Positions 41,023-49,302 of a DNA stretch of 64,000 nucleotides are shown in pieces; within the stretch, counting starts at the first letter, position 1, and every line of letters starts with the position of its first letter. The notes below the pieces were generated by a model that saw only the letters and a list, made by a program, of their open reading frames with translations, was not told the origin of the DNA and searched no databases. A program made the position numbers and the translations under genes. The DNA lies in NCBI RefSeq assembly GCF_001027285.1, contig NZ_CP011509.1, positions 4,968,501-5,032,500 on the forward strand, written 5' to 3'. This DNA is from Archangium gephyra. GTDB lineage: Bacteria > Myxococcota > Myxococcia > Myxococcales > Myxococcaceae.

Positions 41023-41217
41023 CTAGGGCCGCTGTCTTCGCACGTCGCCGGCCGGGTCATGCGGGTGGAGCACCACGGAGGGAATGTCCCGGTCTCCCTC
41101 CAGGCCGCTGCGGATCAGGGCGTCGCGCGCGGCAGTCTCGATGACCGGCCGGTCGTGCTCGTAGCGCAGGATGAGCGCACGCGTCCTGGAGTTGATAGGA
41201 ATGTCCACGCTCGGCAT
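41023..41217 (-). CDS. 64-residue ORF in frame with, and upstream of, the SAVED protein
   Basis: It starts at the ATG at 41217, 46 nt after the cyclase stop, with AGGTG 6 nt upstream. It encodes MPSVDIPINSRTRALILRYE and ends IPSVVLHPHDPAGDVRRQRP before TAG. It is in exactly the same frame as the SAVED-HExxH gene, and the region between the TAG and the next ATG still looks like coding sequence of a SAVED N-terminus. It is therefore either the true N-terminus of a 600-residue protein cut by a nonsense codon, readthrough or sequencing error, or a separate small gene. Confidence 0.6.
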   Translation of the reverse strand: MPSVDIPINSRTRALILRYEHDRPVIETAARDALIRSGLEGDRDIPSVVLHPHDPAGDVRRQRP

Positions 41218-41263
41218 GTCCGCACCTGGATAGGGGTTTTCGCGATTCAGGAGCTCAGGGCCT

Positions 41264-42127
41264 TCAGCGCTCCCGGTAATCGTTCCCGAAGAAAGCCCGC
41301 AGGCGCGCATGCGCATCGCCAGGGCGGCTGTCCCGCTCCTCGCGTGCGAGCCGAAGCGAGCGGGCCGCGCCCATGAACAGGTTCCGGGCCGCCTCGCGCT
41401 GGCCACTGCTCATCCTCGCGTCCACGTCCGCTCCCAGGCCAGCGGGATCCGGACAGGGGCGCATCACCCGTTGAGCCAGGTGGGCGTAGAGCGCCTCGAG
41501 TCCCTCCAGGTAGCCGGCGGGCGGGGTAGGGAAGGCGTCATAGCTCATGACCTCCAGGTGGAATGAACCCAGGGGGCTGGAGCGCTGCTGACGGTTCCAG
41601 TGCTTCACCACCTTGATGAGTGGCTTGAGTTTCTTCCCCGCCTGTTCGTTGAACCGCGTGCTCAACTCCAGGTGCCGCCTGGGGTTGGAGCGGATCCACC
41701 GTCCCGTGTTCCGCTCGGGGATGAGGTAGACCTCCTGATGACCGGAGAGTTGGTAGGCCGGGACCACGTCGAACTCGATGCCCGTCTTGGTGAACTCGAG
41801 GTGCACCGAGTGCTGTTGGAGGATCGGCAACTCCTTGTCCTGCCAGGGCTCCTTGAGTGCCAGCCGGACCCGTTTGAGGGCGGAGTCGGGGGTTTCCGAG
41901 GGCGTAGAGGAGACGTCTCCCAACACGACGAAGATGTCGATGTCGTGGAGCGGGCGGATCGCGGTATGGCGGCTGTAGGAGCCGGAGAGGAAGTCCGTCT
42001 TCTGCTTCAACCGTTGGCGCAGCTCCTCCCGCACCATGATGTGCTGGCGGCTGACCTCGTTCCGCTGCTTCTCCGTCAATTCCAGGGACTGGATGAACTT
42101 CTCCAGGGCCTCACCCACACTCCCCAT
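41264..42127 (-). CDS. CD-NTase (CBASS-type oligonucleotide cyclase)
   Basis: The product has 287 residues. The nucleotidyltransferase signature is complete: FLSGSYSRHT (Gly49-Ser50), then HDIDIFVVLG (Asp62 and Asp64), then GIEFDVVPAY with the third catalytic Asp (120). The helical C-terminus (LKPLIKVVKHWNRQ, then LEVMSYDAF) is typical of the OAS/cGAS-like fold. Such enzymes make cyclic di- or trinucleotides on phage infection; the next gene encodes a SAVED domain, the usual receptor for such messengers, and supports this reading. It is the first gene of the nine-gene operon, with GAGGAG directly before the ATG and a 120-bp promoter region containing an inverted repeat. The CD-NTase clade cannot be fixed without alignment. 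Confidence 0.88.
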   Translation of the reverse strand: MGSVGEALEKFIQSLELTEKQRNEVSRQHIMVREELRQRLKQKTDFLSGSYSRHTAIRPLHDIDIFVVLGDVSSTPSETPDSALKRVRLALKEPWQDKELPILQQHSVHLEFTKTGIEFDVVPAYQLSGHQEVYLIPERNTGRWIRSNPRRHLELSTRFNEQAGKKLKPLIKVVKHWNRQQRSSPLGSFHLEVMSYDAFPTPPAGYLEGLEALYAHLAQRVMRPCPDPAGLGADVDARMSSGQREAARNLFMGAARSLRLAREERDSRPGDAHARLRAFFGNDYRER

Positions 42128-42247
42128 GTGTGCTCCTCGTTTTGCGCCTCATGAAGGAGGACGCAAAAGGAGGGGGGGACCCATCGCGGCCCCGTGCTTT
42201 TTTTTCGAGAGTCCACCGCACGTTCAGGGGTGGGCACTCCGGCCAGG
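42128..42247 (-). promoter_or_regulatory. Promoter/leader region of the CD-NTase operon with inverted repeat
   Basis: This is the only gap longer than 50 bp between the kinase cassette and the CD-NTase operon. On the coding strand TTTTGCG and CGCAAAA (42140-42146 and 42162-42168 on plus) form 7-bp inverted arms, with CTC/GAG between them, just upstream of the ribosome-binding site. It could be an operator or a leader hairpin. A run of eight T (plus strand) lies near 42200. No standard promoter hexamers were recognised, which would suit an alternative sigma factor. Confidence 0.45.
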
Positions 42248-43099
42248 TCATCCCACCGTGGCGGAGACCCGCGCGAGGACTTCATCCAGCGTGGGCCGTT
42301 CAGCCATCGTCTTGCCCAGCATCCGGCCCACCATCGCCCGTGTGGGCCCGGTTGCGAGCCCCTCCAGGAGGTGCAGGGGAGGGGGCGCGAGCAGGTGCTC
42401 ATGCATCAGGCTCTTCTCGCCACCGATGAAAGGCAACCGGCCGGCCAGCAGCTGGAACCAGAGGACGCCCAGCGCATAGACGTCCGCCCTGAAGTCGACG
42501 CTCTTGGATTGGATCCACTGCTCCGGGGCCATGTAGTCCCACGTCCCCAGGAGGGCGTTGCCGGCTGTCGAGACGGGAAGCGCCGGAGTCTCCGTGCCTT
42601 GGGGGGCCATTCGCTTGGCGAGCCCGAGGTCGGCGAGTTTGACCTCCCATGCGTCAGGCTCCTGCCGGGCCAGCAGCACGTTGGCGGGCTTCAAGTCCCG
42701 GTGGACGAGACCGCGAGCATGAAGCGCGGCCAACACCTCCGCGAGCTGACGGATGATCCGGGCACAGGCGGGCTCCGGCAGCCGTCCCCCTGCGCGTGCG
42801 AGCGCCTGGTGGAGGTCCACCGGTAGCCACTCCAGGACCATGAAGGGCGGCCCCTCGGAAAGGACGCCAGAGGCCAGGCCCTTCACGAGCCGAGGATGCT
42901 GGAATTCCTCCAGGGTCCGTGCCTCGTTGAGGAAGCGCGCCACCACCTCCGCGTGCACGCACCACGTCGGGCTGAGGACCTTCACCGCCACGGGCTCCCC
43001 ACGGGCGGCGTGACGTCCCTCGTAGACATCGCTCGTCGCGCCTACCGCCACCCGGCGGACGATGACGTACTCGCCGACACGTGTTCCTGGTGAAAGCAT
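42248..43099 (-). CDS. Ser/Thr protein kinase (Pkn2/Hanks type)
   Basis: The product has 283 residues, essentially a bare kinase domain: VAVKVL (Lys40), HRDLKPANVLL catalytic loop, ADLGLAK in place of the usual DFG (Asp retained), APEQW activation segment, and DVYALGVLWFQLLAG. The Gly-rich loop is VAVGATSDVY, missing the usual third Gly. No transmembrane or sensor domain is present, so it is a cytoplasmic relay. It starts 4 nt after the sigma-factor stop and is the last gene of a three-gene cassette that ends 120 nt before the CD-NTase operon. It probably phosphorylates the sigma factor or an operon product (inference). Confidence 0.88.
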   Translation of the reverse strand: MLSPGTRVGEYVIVRRVAVGATSDVYEGRHAARGEPVAVKVLSPTWCVHAEVVARFLNEARTLEEFQHPRLVKGLASGVLSEGPPFMVLEWLPVDLHQALARAGGRLPEPACARIIRQLAEVLAALHARGLVHRDLKPANVLLARQEPDAWEVKLADLGLAKRMAPQGTETPALPVSTAGNALLGTWDYMAPEQWIQSKSVDFRADVYALGVLWFQLLAGRLPFIGGEKSLMHEHLLAPPPLHLLEGLATGPTRAMVGRMLGKTMAERPTLDEVLARVSATVG

Positions 43100-43103
43100 G
43101 GGC

Positions 43104-43910
43104 TCAGGAATCCTCGGGGGGCTTGAGCGCCCGGAGCTGCTCGAGCCAGTGGAGCATACCCCGCAGCTCCTCGGCGCAGGCCGGGTACGCCGAGGCGAAT
43201 GCGTTCAGGTCCAGGGTCTCGCCCGCCGCGCGCCGCCGGAAGTAGATGAGGAGGGCGGCGTCCGCGGCGTTGCGGGCAGCAGCGGCCTCGGGGGAATCCT
43301 CGGACGCCCCGCTCGTGGCACCCGCCATCCGCTCTTTCAGCGTCCTCACTCCCCGTTGCATCAGCGAGGCCACCGAGGCTTCGGACCTCCCCAGGTGTGC
43401 GGCGATCTCCGCCACGGAGAGCTCATTCAGATGGAAGAGCGAGAGGGCTTTGTTCTGGTCCTCCGGGAGGTGGAAGAAGTGGGTCAGCAACTGGCGCCAC
43501 TCCTCCTGGTGGGAGGTGACCTGACTGGGACTGTGCTGAGGCGCGGGCAGCTCCTCGACCTCTTCGGTGTCCAGCGAGACATTGCCCGAATCATTTCGCT
43601 TCTGACTCAACGCCTCCCGCGCCAACTGCGCGGACTGGGAGAGGACGATGCTCTTGAGCCAGGTGATCCACTCGCCTTCGCTATTGCCCTTGAAGGTGGA
43701 AAACTTCTCGAAGGCCCGTTTCGCTGACGTCTGGACAATGTCCGAGGGGCGGTTGCCGCCCGGTGCTTCAGGCCGGTTCTGCCGCGAGGCCCACTTCTCC
43801 AACCTGGGTTTGCCCCGGCGGAACAGCTCTTCCAGTGCGCCCTTCTCCTCCGCGCGTGCCCGCGTGAGCAGCTCCTCGATGGACAGCTCCGGCCATTTCG
43901 GCTGACTCAT
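43104..43910 (-). CDS. ECF-like sigma-70 family factor with C-terminal extension
   Basis: The product has 268 residues from MSQPKWPELSIEELLTRARA (43910), whose start overlaps the upstream kinase stop (ATGA); the longer frame to 44006 is noncoding overlap. Region 2 is around ALEELFRRGKPRLEKWASRQ and DIVQTSAKRAFEKFSTFKG; region 4 is HFFHLPEDQNKALSLFHLNE, then LSVAEIAAHLGRSEASVASL. The C-terminal ~70 residues (AADAALLIYFRRRAAGETLD and on) resemble the short zinc-finger-free regulatory tail seen in kinase-linked ECF factors. Being encoded between two Ser/Thr kinases, it is likely controlled by phosphorylation and should direct transcription of the downstream operon. Confidence 0.85.
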   Translation of the reverse strand: MSQPKWPELSIEELLTRARAEEKGALEELFRRGKPRLEKWASRQNRPEAPGGNRPSDIVQTSAKRAFEKFSTFKGNSEGEWITWLKSIVLSQSAQLAREALSQKRNDSGNVSLDTEEVEELPAPQHSPSQVTSHQEEWRQLLTHFFHLPEDQNKALSLFHLNELSVAEIAAHLGRSEASVASLMQRGVRTLKERMAGATSGASEDSPEAAAARNAADAALLIYFRRRAAGETLDLNAFASAYPACAEELRGMLHWLEQLRALKPPEDS

Positions 43911-46900
43911 CTCTGTTCCCCCTTCACCGTGATGTCCTGGCAACCCAGGGACTGGAAGCGCACGTCTTTGCCATCCCTGTCGCGGAAGTCCCGGACCCGC
44001 TTGCACAGTTCGTCATGCAGGCTGTCCGCCTCCGAGAGCGCGCCTCGGTGTCGGGCCATGGCCTCATACGCGCGCAGCCCATGCGCGAGCACGAGGGCGA
44101 AGCGTTTGTTGGGAGGCTCCCCCTGGAGCAAGGTTTTTCCCAATCCTCGCACTTCGCCGAAGCTCTCCGTCGCGTCTTTGAATTGTTCCTTGGCGGACTG
44201 GAGCGTGCCGAGCCCAACGAGCACCCGGGCCAACACCCAGTGAAAGTATTGATCACCCTCGTGAGACCGGACGCAGTTCCGGATCAGGCGAAGTGCCTGC
44301 TCGAACTGGCGCTCTGCCGTGGGCAGGTCACCCATCTTGAGCGCCACTTCACCGCGGAAACCGCCCGTGAGTGCGAGGAGGGCCTCGTTATAGATGCCCC
44401 TGTTCTTTCCATGCAGGGAGATGGCCTGGTCGGACAGCCTGGCGGACTCCTCCAGATTTCCGGCCGCGAGCTCCAGCTCCGCCAACTCCGAGAGGGTCAC
44501 CGCGAGGGTCCGCCGGTGGTTCTCCTGGCTCTTCTCGTCGTTACCGCTCGGGCCGGATGTCTCCAGCAGCCCCAAGGATTCATTGAGAAGAACACGGGCC
44601 TCCTCCCAGTGGCCCAGCGCCATCGCGACCTTGCCGCGCTTCGAGTGATTGAGCGCGAGCTGCTCCAACAGCTCCTCGTCGCCGGGGTGAAGGTCGAGGC
44701 CCTGACGTATGTGTTCCCGAGCGCGGAGCAGCCATGTCTCGGCCTCGGCGAGCGTGTCGTCGTAGTAGGAGATGTCCCCCAACCGCTGGGCGACCTTGAT
44801 GATGGTGAGCCGGACCTCCGGCCGTCGTTGCTCCTCTTTGGACAAGGAGTCCAGCGTTTGCTGAAAGCCCTGGAGCAGCTTCCGACGCTGGTCGAGCGTG
44901 TAGGGAAGCCAGCTGAGCTCCCAGTCCGACTCGTCGACGAAGTCATCCGTGGCCTTGATGATCCGCCGGAGGTTTTCTTCAGCCCGCTGCTGCTCCGTCT
45001 CGGCACGCCGTCGCTCCTGGTTGGCGAGGGCCGCGTAGAACAGGATGGCCATGCCCGCCATCAAGGACGCGGCCACGAGGGCCCGCCTCACCCAGGCGCG
45101 CATCCGCTCGAGACGCAGCGCTGCTTCGAGGTAGCGGGCCGCACGGGGGCTCACCCTCCGTGTCTCGAGGCTCCCCTGGCGCCGCATCTCTGGCCCACCG
45201 AGATAGTGCGTGAGCAGGGTGCCCGTGGGGAGCGCCCCCTTCGGGCACTCCAATTCTTCCCAGCGATGCGCGTTGGACTCCAGCTCCGCATGGAGTTCGA
45301 GTCGTGCCCGCTCCTGCTCGATCGAGGTCGCGAGGGAGGGCACCTTGTGCAGCAGCGTCTCGTGCATCAGATCCACGCGCTGCTGGGAGGGATCGGGTCC
45401 TCCTGAGAGCATGACGAGCCGCAGCCCCTGCTCCTGCGCGGGCCCATGGCCGGTATGCATTCCGGTCAGCCGCAGCAGCACCTCCTTTGCCAGCTCGTCG
45501 TTGCCCGCCGCCGCGAGAACCTCCTGCCGGGAACGGGGACGGCGGGTGGCGGGCACACCGCGGCTTACCTGCACCAACTCCAGGAGAATCCACCTGGCAC
45601 GCTCCCGCCCCTCGACACCCAGGCCGTCCAGGAGCGACTCGGCCTGTCGCGCCAGCGCGCCGCCCACTCCTCCCAGCCGCTCGTAATGCTCGTGGGTCAG
45701 CAGCGCGCCCCCACTCTGGCTCCACAGCCCGCGCAGCGTATGCCCGAGCAGAGGCAGCCGTCCTCCCTCGCTCCTGGCATCCTTCACCATCCGCTCCGCC
45801 AGTCCCTCGCTGAGCCGGAGCCCCGCGTACCGCGCCATTCCCTGGATGACCTGTGTCAGTGCCTCGTCTTCCATGGGCAGCAGGGGGAAGCGTGCGGCCG
45901 CCTGGAGACCGCGCGCCAGGAGGGGCATCTGCTCGATGCGGTGGAGGAAGTCGCTGCGCAGGCTCGTGAGCAGCCGAAGCGAGGACTCGGGCGAGGCCAG
46001 CGCGGTGGAGAGCAGCTCATCCATCAGGCTGCACTCGGCCGTGCCCAGCGTGAACAGCTCCTCCATGGGTTCGAGCACCAGCAGGAGGCGGCAGTCCTGG
46101 GGCGTATGGGTCTCCACGAAGGTGCGGAGCGCCTCCCCGCCTCTTCTCAGCAGTTGTTCAAGCTCCTCCGGCCTCCCTCCAGTCTCCGTGCTGGAGCAGG
46201 CTCCGGCGAGTGCTCGGGCGAGATTGCGCACCGGCTCGTACGAGGGACGCACGGTGGCAACGAGCCAGCGCGGCGCTTGCTGGGCGGAAGGCTCCTTCAG
46301 TCTGGGAAGCAGCCCCGCCTGGAGCAGGGAGGACTTTCCTACACCGCTGAGCCCCTCCAGCTGTACCCAGCGTCGGGTGCCGACGCGAGCCTCCTCCAGG
46401 AGGTCCAGCAGCGCTTGCGTCTCCGCCTTGCGCCCGAAGAACAGCTCCGCCTGCGCCTCCGTGAAGGGGGCAAGCCCAGGCACGGGACACACGTCCTGCT
46501 CCCATTGCCAGGGACGGCCAAGCGTATCCCGGCAGAGCTGCATCGTTGGCCGCTCCGCCGGGTTCTTGGCGAGCATGGAGGCAATGAAGGCCGAGAGGGC
46601 TCCTGGCAGTGCGGGCACCCATTGTTTCAGCGGTGGTGGCTCCTTGTTCACATGGGCCGCGATGAGCTCGACCGGCTCCTCGGAAGCGAAGGGCGTGCGG
46701 CCCGCGAGCAGCTCGAAGAGCAGCACCCCCAATGCGTACACATCCGCGCCACCGTCCACGGTGGAGGCGTTCAGGAGTTGCTCCGGAGCGATGTAGAGGT
46801 ACGTGCCCATGAGTGTGGATTCATGGGTGTGAACCTGGGTGGTGAGCGCTCCGTCGGCTCCCGGTGGAACCTTGGCGATGCCGAAATCCAGCAGTTTGAC

Positions 46901-47365
46901 GCGGTAGCCTGGCGCCACCGCCTCATCCCGGCAGAGGAAGACATTCTCCGGCTTCAGGTCTCGATGGACGATGCCTCGGGCGTGGACGTCCACCATGGTG
47001 TCCGCGATCTGCCGGCAGAGCGCCAACGCGGAGGGGAGTGGCGCTGGGCCGGACTGGCTCCGCAACCACTCTCGGAGGGAGAGGCCCTGGAGGAGCTCCA
47101 TGGTCAGAAAGACCAGGTCGCCCAGTCGGTCCCAATGAAAGACACGAACGACCCCGGGATGGTCGAGCTGGTTCATGACACGCGCTTCCTGGAGGAAGCG
47201 TGCCACGAGCTGCGGAGCCGCCACTGCCGTGGGAGACAGGAGCTTGAGCGCCACCTGTTGTCCCGTGGTCTCGTGGATGGCGGCGAAGACCTGCCCCATT
47301 CCACCACTGCCGAGCGGGTGCAGCAGCCGGTACGGGCCGACGTGGGTAGGCGAGGGGGGCTCCAT
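43907..47365 (-). CDS. Ser/Thr kinase fused to STAND NTPase, membrane helix and TPR-like region
   Basis: The product has 1152 residues. Kinase domain about 11-280 (GSGGMGQVF, Lys41, HRDLKPEN 134-141, DFG 160-162, APEQL). The junction FFGRKAETQALLDLL and Walker A LEGLSGVGKSSLL (336-348) start an nSTAND1-like NTPase (LLLVLEPMEELFTLG as Walker B-like). A hydrophobic helix (RALVAASLMAGMAILFYAAL, about 800) places the C-terminus across the membrane. Residues about 850-1150 are TPR-like helical pairs (for example LALNHSKRGKVAMALGHWEE, EARVLLNESLGLLETSG). This architecture fits a sensor that reports through phosphorylation; the TPR part is the likely input. It is the first gene of the kinase-sigma-kinase cassette. 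Confidence 0.88.
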   Translation of the reverse strand: MEPPSPTHVGPYRLLHPLGSGGMGQVFAAIHETTGQQVALKLLSPTAVAAPQLVARFLQEARVMNQLDHPGVVRVFHWDRLGDLVFLTMELLQGLSLREWLRSQSGPAPLPSALALCRQIADTMVDVHARGIVHRDLKPENVFLCRDEAVAPGYRVKLLDFGIAKVPPGADGALTTQVHTHESTLMGTYLYIAPEQLLNASTVDGGADVYALGVLLFELLAGRTPFASEEPVELIAAHVNKEPPPLKQWVPALPGALSAFIASMLAKNPAERPTMQLCRDTLGRPWQWEQDVCPVPGLAPFTEAQAELFFGRKAETQALLDLLEEARVGTRRWVQLEGLSGVGKSSLLQAGLLPRLKEPSAQQAPRWLVATVRPSYEPVRNLARALAGACSSTETGGRPEELEQLLRRGGEALRTFVETHTPQDCRLLLVLEPMEELFTLGTAECSLMDELLSTALASPESSLRLLTSLRSDFLHRIEQMPLLARGLQAAARFPLLPMEDEALTQVIQGMARYAGLRLSEGLAERMVKDARSEGGRLPLLGHTLRGLWSQSGGALLTHEHYERLGGVGGALARQAESLLDGLGVEGRERARWILLELVQVSRGVPATRRPRSRQEVLAAAGNDELAKEVLLRLTGMHTGHGPAQEQGLRLVMLSGGPDPSQQRVDLMHETLLHKVPSLATSIEQERARLELHAELESNAHRWEELECPKGALPTGTLLTHYLGGPEMRRQGSLETRRVSPRAARYLEAALRLERMRAWVRRALVAASLMAGMAILFYAALANQERRRAETEQQRAEENLRRIIKATDDFVDESDWELSWLPYTLDQRRKLLQGFQQTLDSLSKEEQRRPEVRLTIIKVAQRLGDISYYDDTLAEAETWLLRAREHIRQGLDLHPGDEELLEQLALNHSKRGKVAMALGHWEEARVLLNESLGLLETSGPSGNDEKSQENHRRTLAVTLSELAELELAAGNLEESARLSDQAISLHGKNRGIYNEALLALTGGFRGEVALKMGDLPTAERQFEQALRLIRNCVRSHEGDQYFHWVLARVLVGLGTLQSAKEQFKDATESFGEVRGLGKTLLQGEPPNKRFALVLAHGLRAYEAMARHRGALSEADSLHDELCKRVRDFRDRDGKDVRFQSLGCQDITVKGEQR

Positions 47366-47411
47366 GGTGGCGGCGGAGTCTACTGCTGCCGGGGAGGGAC
47401 GAGCATTCCCC

Positions 47412-48842
47412 TCAACCGGCTCGAGCGAGCAGGGACGAGCCCTGCCCGGAGGTGGTCAGTCGCCGCCACTGGTCCGTCTGGAGGACGTTCTTCGGGTCCA
47501 CCCTCGCCTTGAGCGCCAGGAACTGCTCGATGGCTCCCGGCTCGTGGTTGGCGCGGAACTGCTCCGGCGTGAGCACCGAGTCCTTCGCGTAATAGAAGCG
47601 CCCCCCGTGGGCGAGCACGTGGTCTGCCAACTCTCGGCAGAGCTTCCACAGGTGCTCGCGGTTGGAGCCCGTCACGGAGAAGTCGAGCGCCAGCGAGTAC
47701 CCATCCACGTAGTAGCTCATCAGGAACGGGGCCGGCCGGTGCCGCTTGAGCACCCCGAGGTACGGTACGAGCCCCTCGCGCTGGCAACGCTCCAGGATGT
47801 GCGTGTAGACGGCGTGGGCCTGCTCCTTGGGCACGAATGGCTGGAACTGCAGCAGTCCCCCCGGCAGCAGGGCCTTCTTCCAGCCCGGCACGTAGTCGAG
47901 CAGGAAGTGGAACGCGCCATGCGTCTGCAGGTACGCCGGGCGGCTCGCCTCGCGGATGCCGGCGTAGAACTTCGCCATGTTGACCCAGCGCATCGCCCGG
48001 CCGTGCACCGTCAGCCACAGCCCCGGCCACAGCCAGGCCAGCGGAACCACGCCAAACGCCCGTCCAGGCACATCCTGCCGGGCAGGGGAGAGGAACGGAT
48101 CCGGGTTCTCCTCGGCGGGCACATGCTGCGCCAGGTGCAGCAGCCCGCGCCCGAGGCGGGAGCCGCTCGCGAAGCAGTCGATCCACCCCACCATGTAATC
48201 GGAGTCGGCCTGGGAGGTGTCGAGCGCCTGCATCGCCTCGCCGAGGTCCCGGGTGCTGCGCGCGTTCACGAGCAGCCGCCCGGAGGACACGCGCTTGAGC
48301 TGGAGCTCGACCTCGAGGATGCACCCGAGCAGCCCCATGCCTCCAATGGCGGCGTGGAACAGGTCCGCGTTCTCGGTGCGGCTGCAGCGCAGCTCCTCAC
48401 CCGAGGGGGTCAGCAGGCGGAAGGAGCGGACGTACTCGCCGAAGGAGCCGACCTTGTACTGGTTCTTCCCATGGATGTTCATGGACAGCGCGCCACCGAT
48501 GGTGACGTGCATGGTGCCGGGCACCACATACGGCCAGAAGCCGTGGGCGATGCTCAGGCGCCACAGCGCCGCGATGGTGACGCCGGGCTCCACCCGCGCG
48601 ATGCCCTCCGTGCTGTCGAACTCCAGGATGCGATCGAGCCGGCCCAGCTCGACGACGGCGCCCCCCGTGTTCAGCGCCGCGTCCCCGTAGCTCCGTCCCC
48701 CGCCGCGAAAGGCCACCGTCTCGCCGCGGCCGCCCGCCGTCACCAGCAGCTCGGCCAGCTGCGCCGTGCCCTCCACCCGGTGCACCAGGCCGCGGCTCAC
48801 CGTGGACTCCCCCCAACCTCGAAGCTCCTCGTTCTCGTGCAT
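47412..48842 (-). CDS. FAD-linked oxidoreductase, DprE1-like
   Basis: The product has 476 residues from the ATG at 48842 (MHENEELRGWGEST); the longer start at 48896 lacks support. The PCMH-type FAD-binding domain has FRGGGRSYGDAALNTGG and VVPGTMHVTIGGALSMNIHG; the C-terminal substrate-cap domain follows, and the protein ends with VDPKNVLQTDQWRRL. This is the layout of decaprenylphosphoryl-ribose 2'-oxidase (DprE1) and aldonolactone oxidases. In a non-mycolate bacterium the substrate is probably another prenyl-phospho-sugar or sugar lactone. It ends 46 nt before the STAND-kinase gene on the same strand and could be read into it, but no functional link is evident. Confidence 0.8.
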   Translation of the reverse strand: MHENEELRGWGESTVSRGLVHRVEGTAQLAELLVTAGGRGETVAFRGGGRSYGDAALNTGGAVVELGRLDRILEFDSTEGIARVEPGVTIAALWRLSIAHGFWPYVVPGTMHVTIGGALSMNIHGKNQYKVGSFGEYVRSFRLLTPSGEELRCSRTENADLFHAAIGGMGLLGCILEVELQLKRVSSGRLLVNARSTRDLGEAMQALDTSQADSDYMVGWIDCFASGSRLGRGLLHLAQHVPAEENPDPFLSPARQDVPGRAFGVVPLAWLWPGLWLTVHGRAMRWVNMAKFYAGIREASRPAYLQTHGAFHFLLDYVPGWKKALLPGGLLQFQPFVPKEQAHAVYTHILERCQREGLVPYLGVLKRHRPAPFLMSYYVDGYSLALDFSVTGSNREHLWKLCRELADHVLAHGGRFYYAKDSVLTPEQFRANHEPGAIEQFLALKARVDPKNVLQTDQWRRLTTSGQGSSLLARAG

Positions 48843-49042
48843 CGCTCGCTCTTCGTCTGGGCTGGCTCTCCGCTCGCCAGGCCCCGGGTGGTGCATACCC
48901 CGCCCTGGCCCCTCCAGGCCCGCCCCTCGTGAACGGCGGGGGGTTCCCGCTCCCCCGGCAGGCAGTCAGGTAGGTATCCAACAGTGGAGTCGCGCTCTCC
49001 GGGGAGGATGTTCCCGCCCGGCGCTGTTCCAAGAAAGCGTGC

Positions 49043-49071
49043 TTGCGTCAGCGGGGGAAGTCAGTTACTTA
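49043..49071 (+). promoter_or_regulatory. Probable sigma-70 promoter of tRNA-Arg
   Basis: TTGCGT (49043-49048) and TACTTA (49066-49071) are separated by 17 bp and end 26 nt before the mature 5' end of the tRNA, the expected distance for a housekeeping promoter. Confidence 0.45.
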
Positions 49072-49097
49072 CCCACCCGCTGTCGCCGTTACAGCGT

Positions 49098-49171
<74 letters not shown>

Positions 49172-49177
49172 CATCGT

Positions 49178-49233
49178 GAAGGGCCTGGAATCCTTGGGGA
49201 AATCCCCCACGGTTCCAGGCCCTTCGCCTTTTC
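49178..49233 (+). terminator. Rho-independent terminator after tRNA-Arg
   Basis: GAAGGGCCTGGAA (49178-49190) and its perfect complement TTCCAGGCCCTTC (49213-49225) form a 13-bp stem, with a smaller GGGG/CCCC stem in the loop, followed by GCCTTTT. Confidence 0.8.
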
Positions 49234-49258
49234 CGGCCCGGCCTCGCGGCAAGGAGGC

Positions 49259-49285
49259 AGGGGCCGGAGACGGGCTCCGGCCCCT
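49259..49285 (-). terminator. Hairpin downstream of the TE-containing NRPS gene
   Basis: A perfect 11-bp stem AGGGGCCGGAG/CTCCGGCCCCT with a 5-nt loop lies 17 nt past the NRPS stop codon. There is no T-run, so it would be a weak intrinsic terminator or an mRNA-stabilising hairpin. Confidence 0.5.
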
Positions 49286-49302
49286 GTTCCAGGGCGACGC
49301 CC

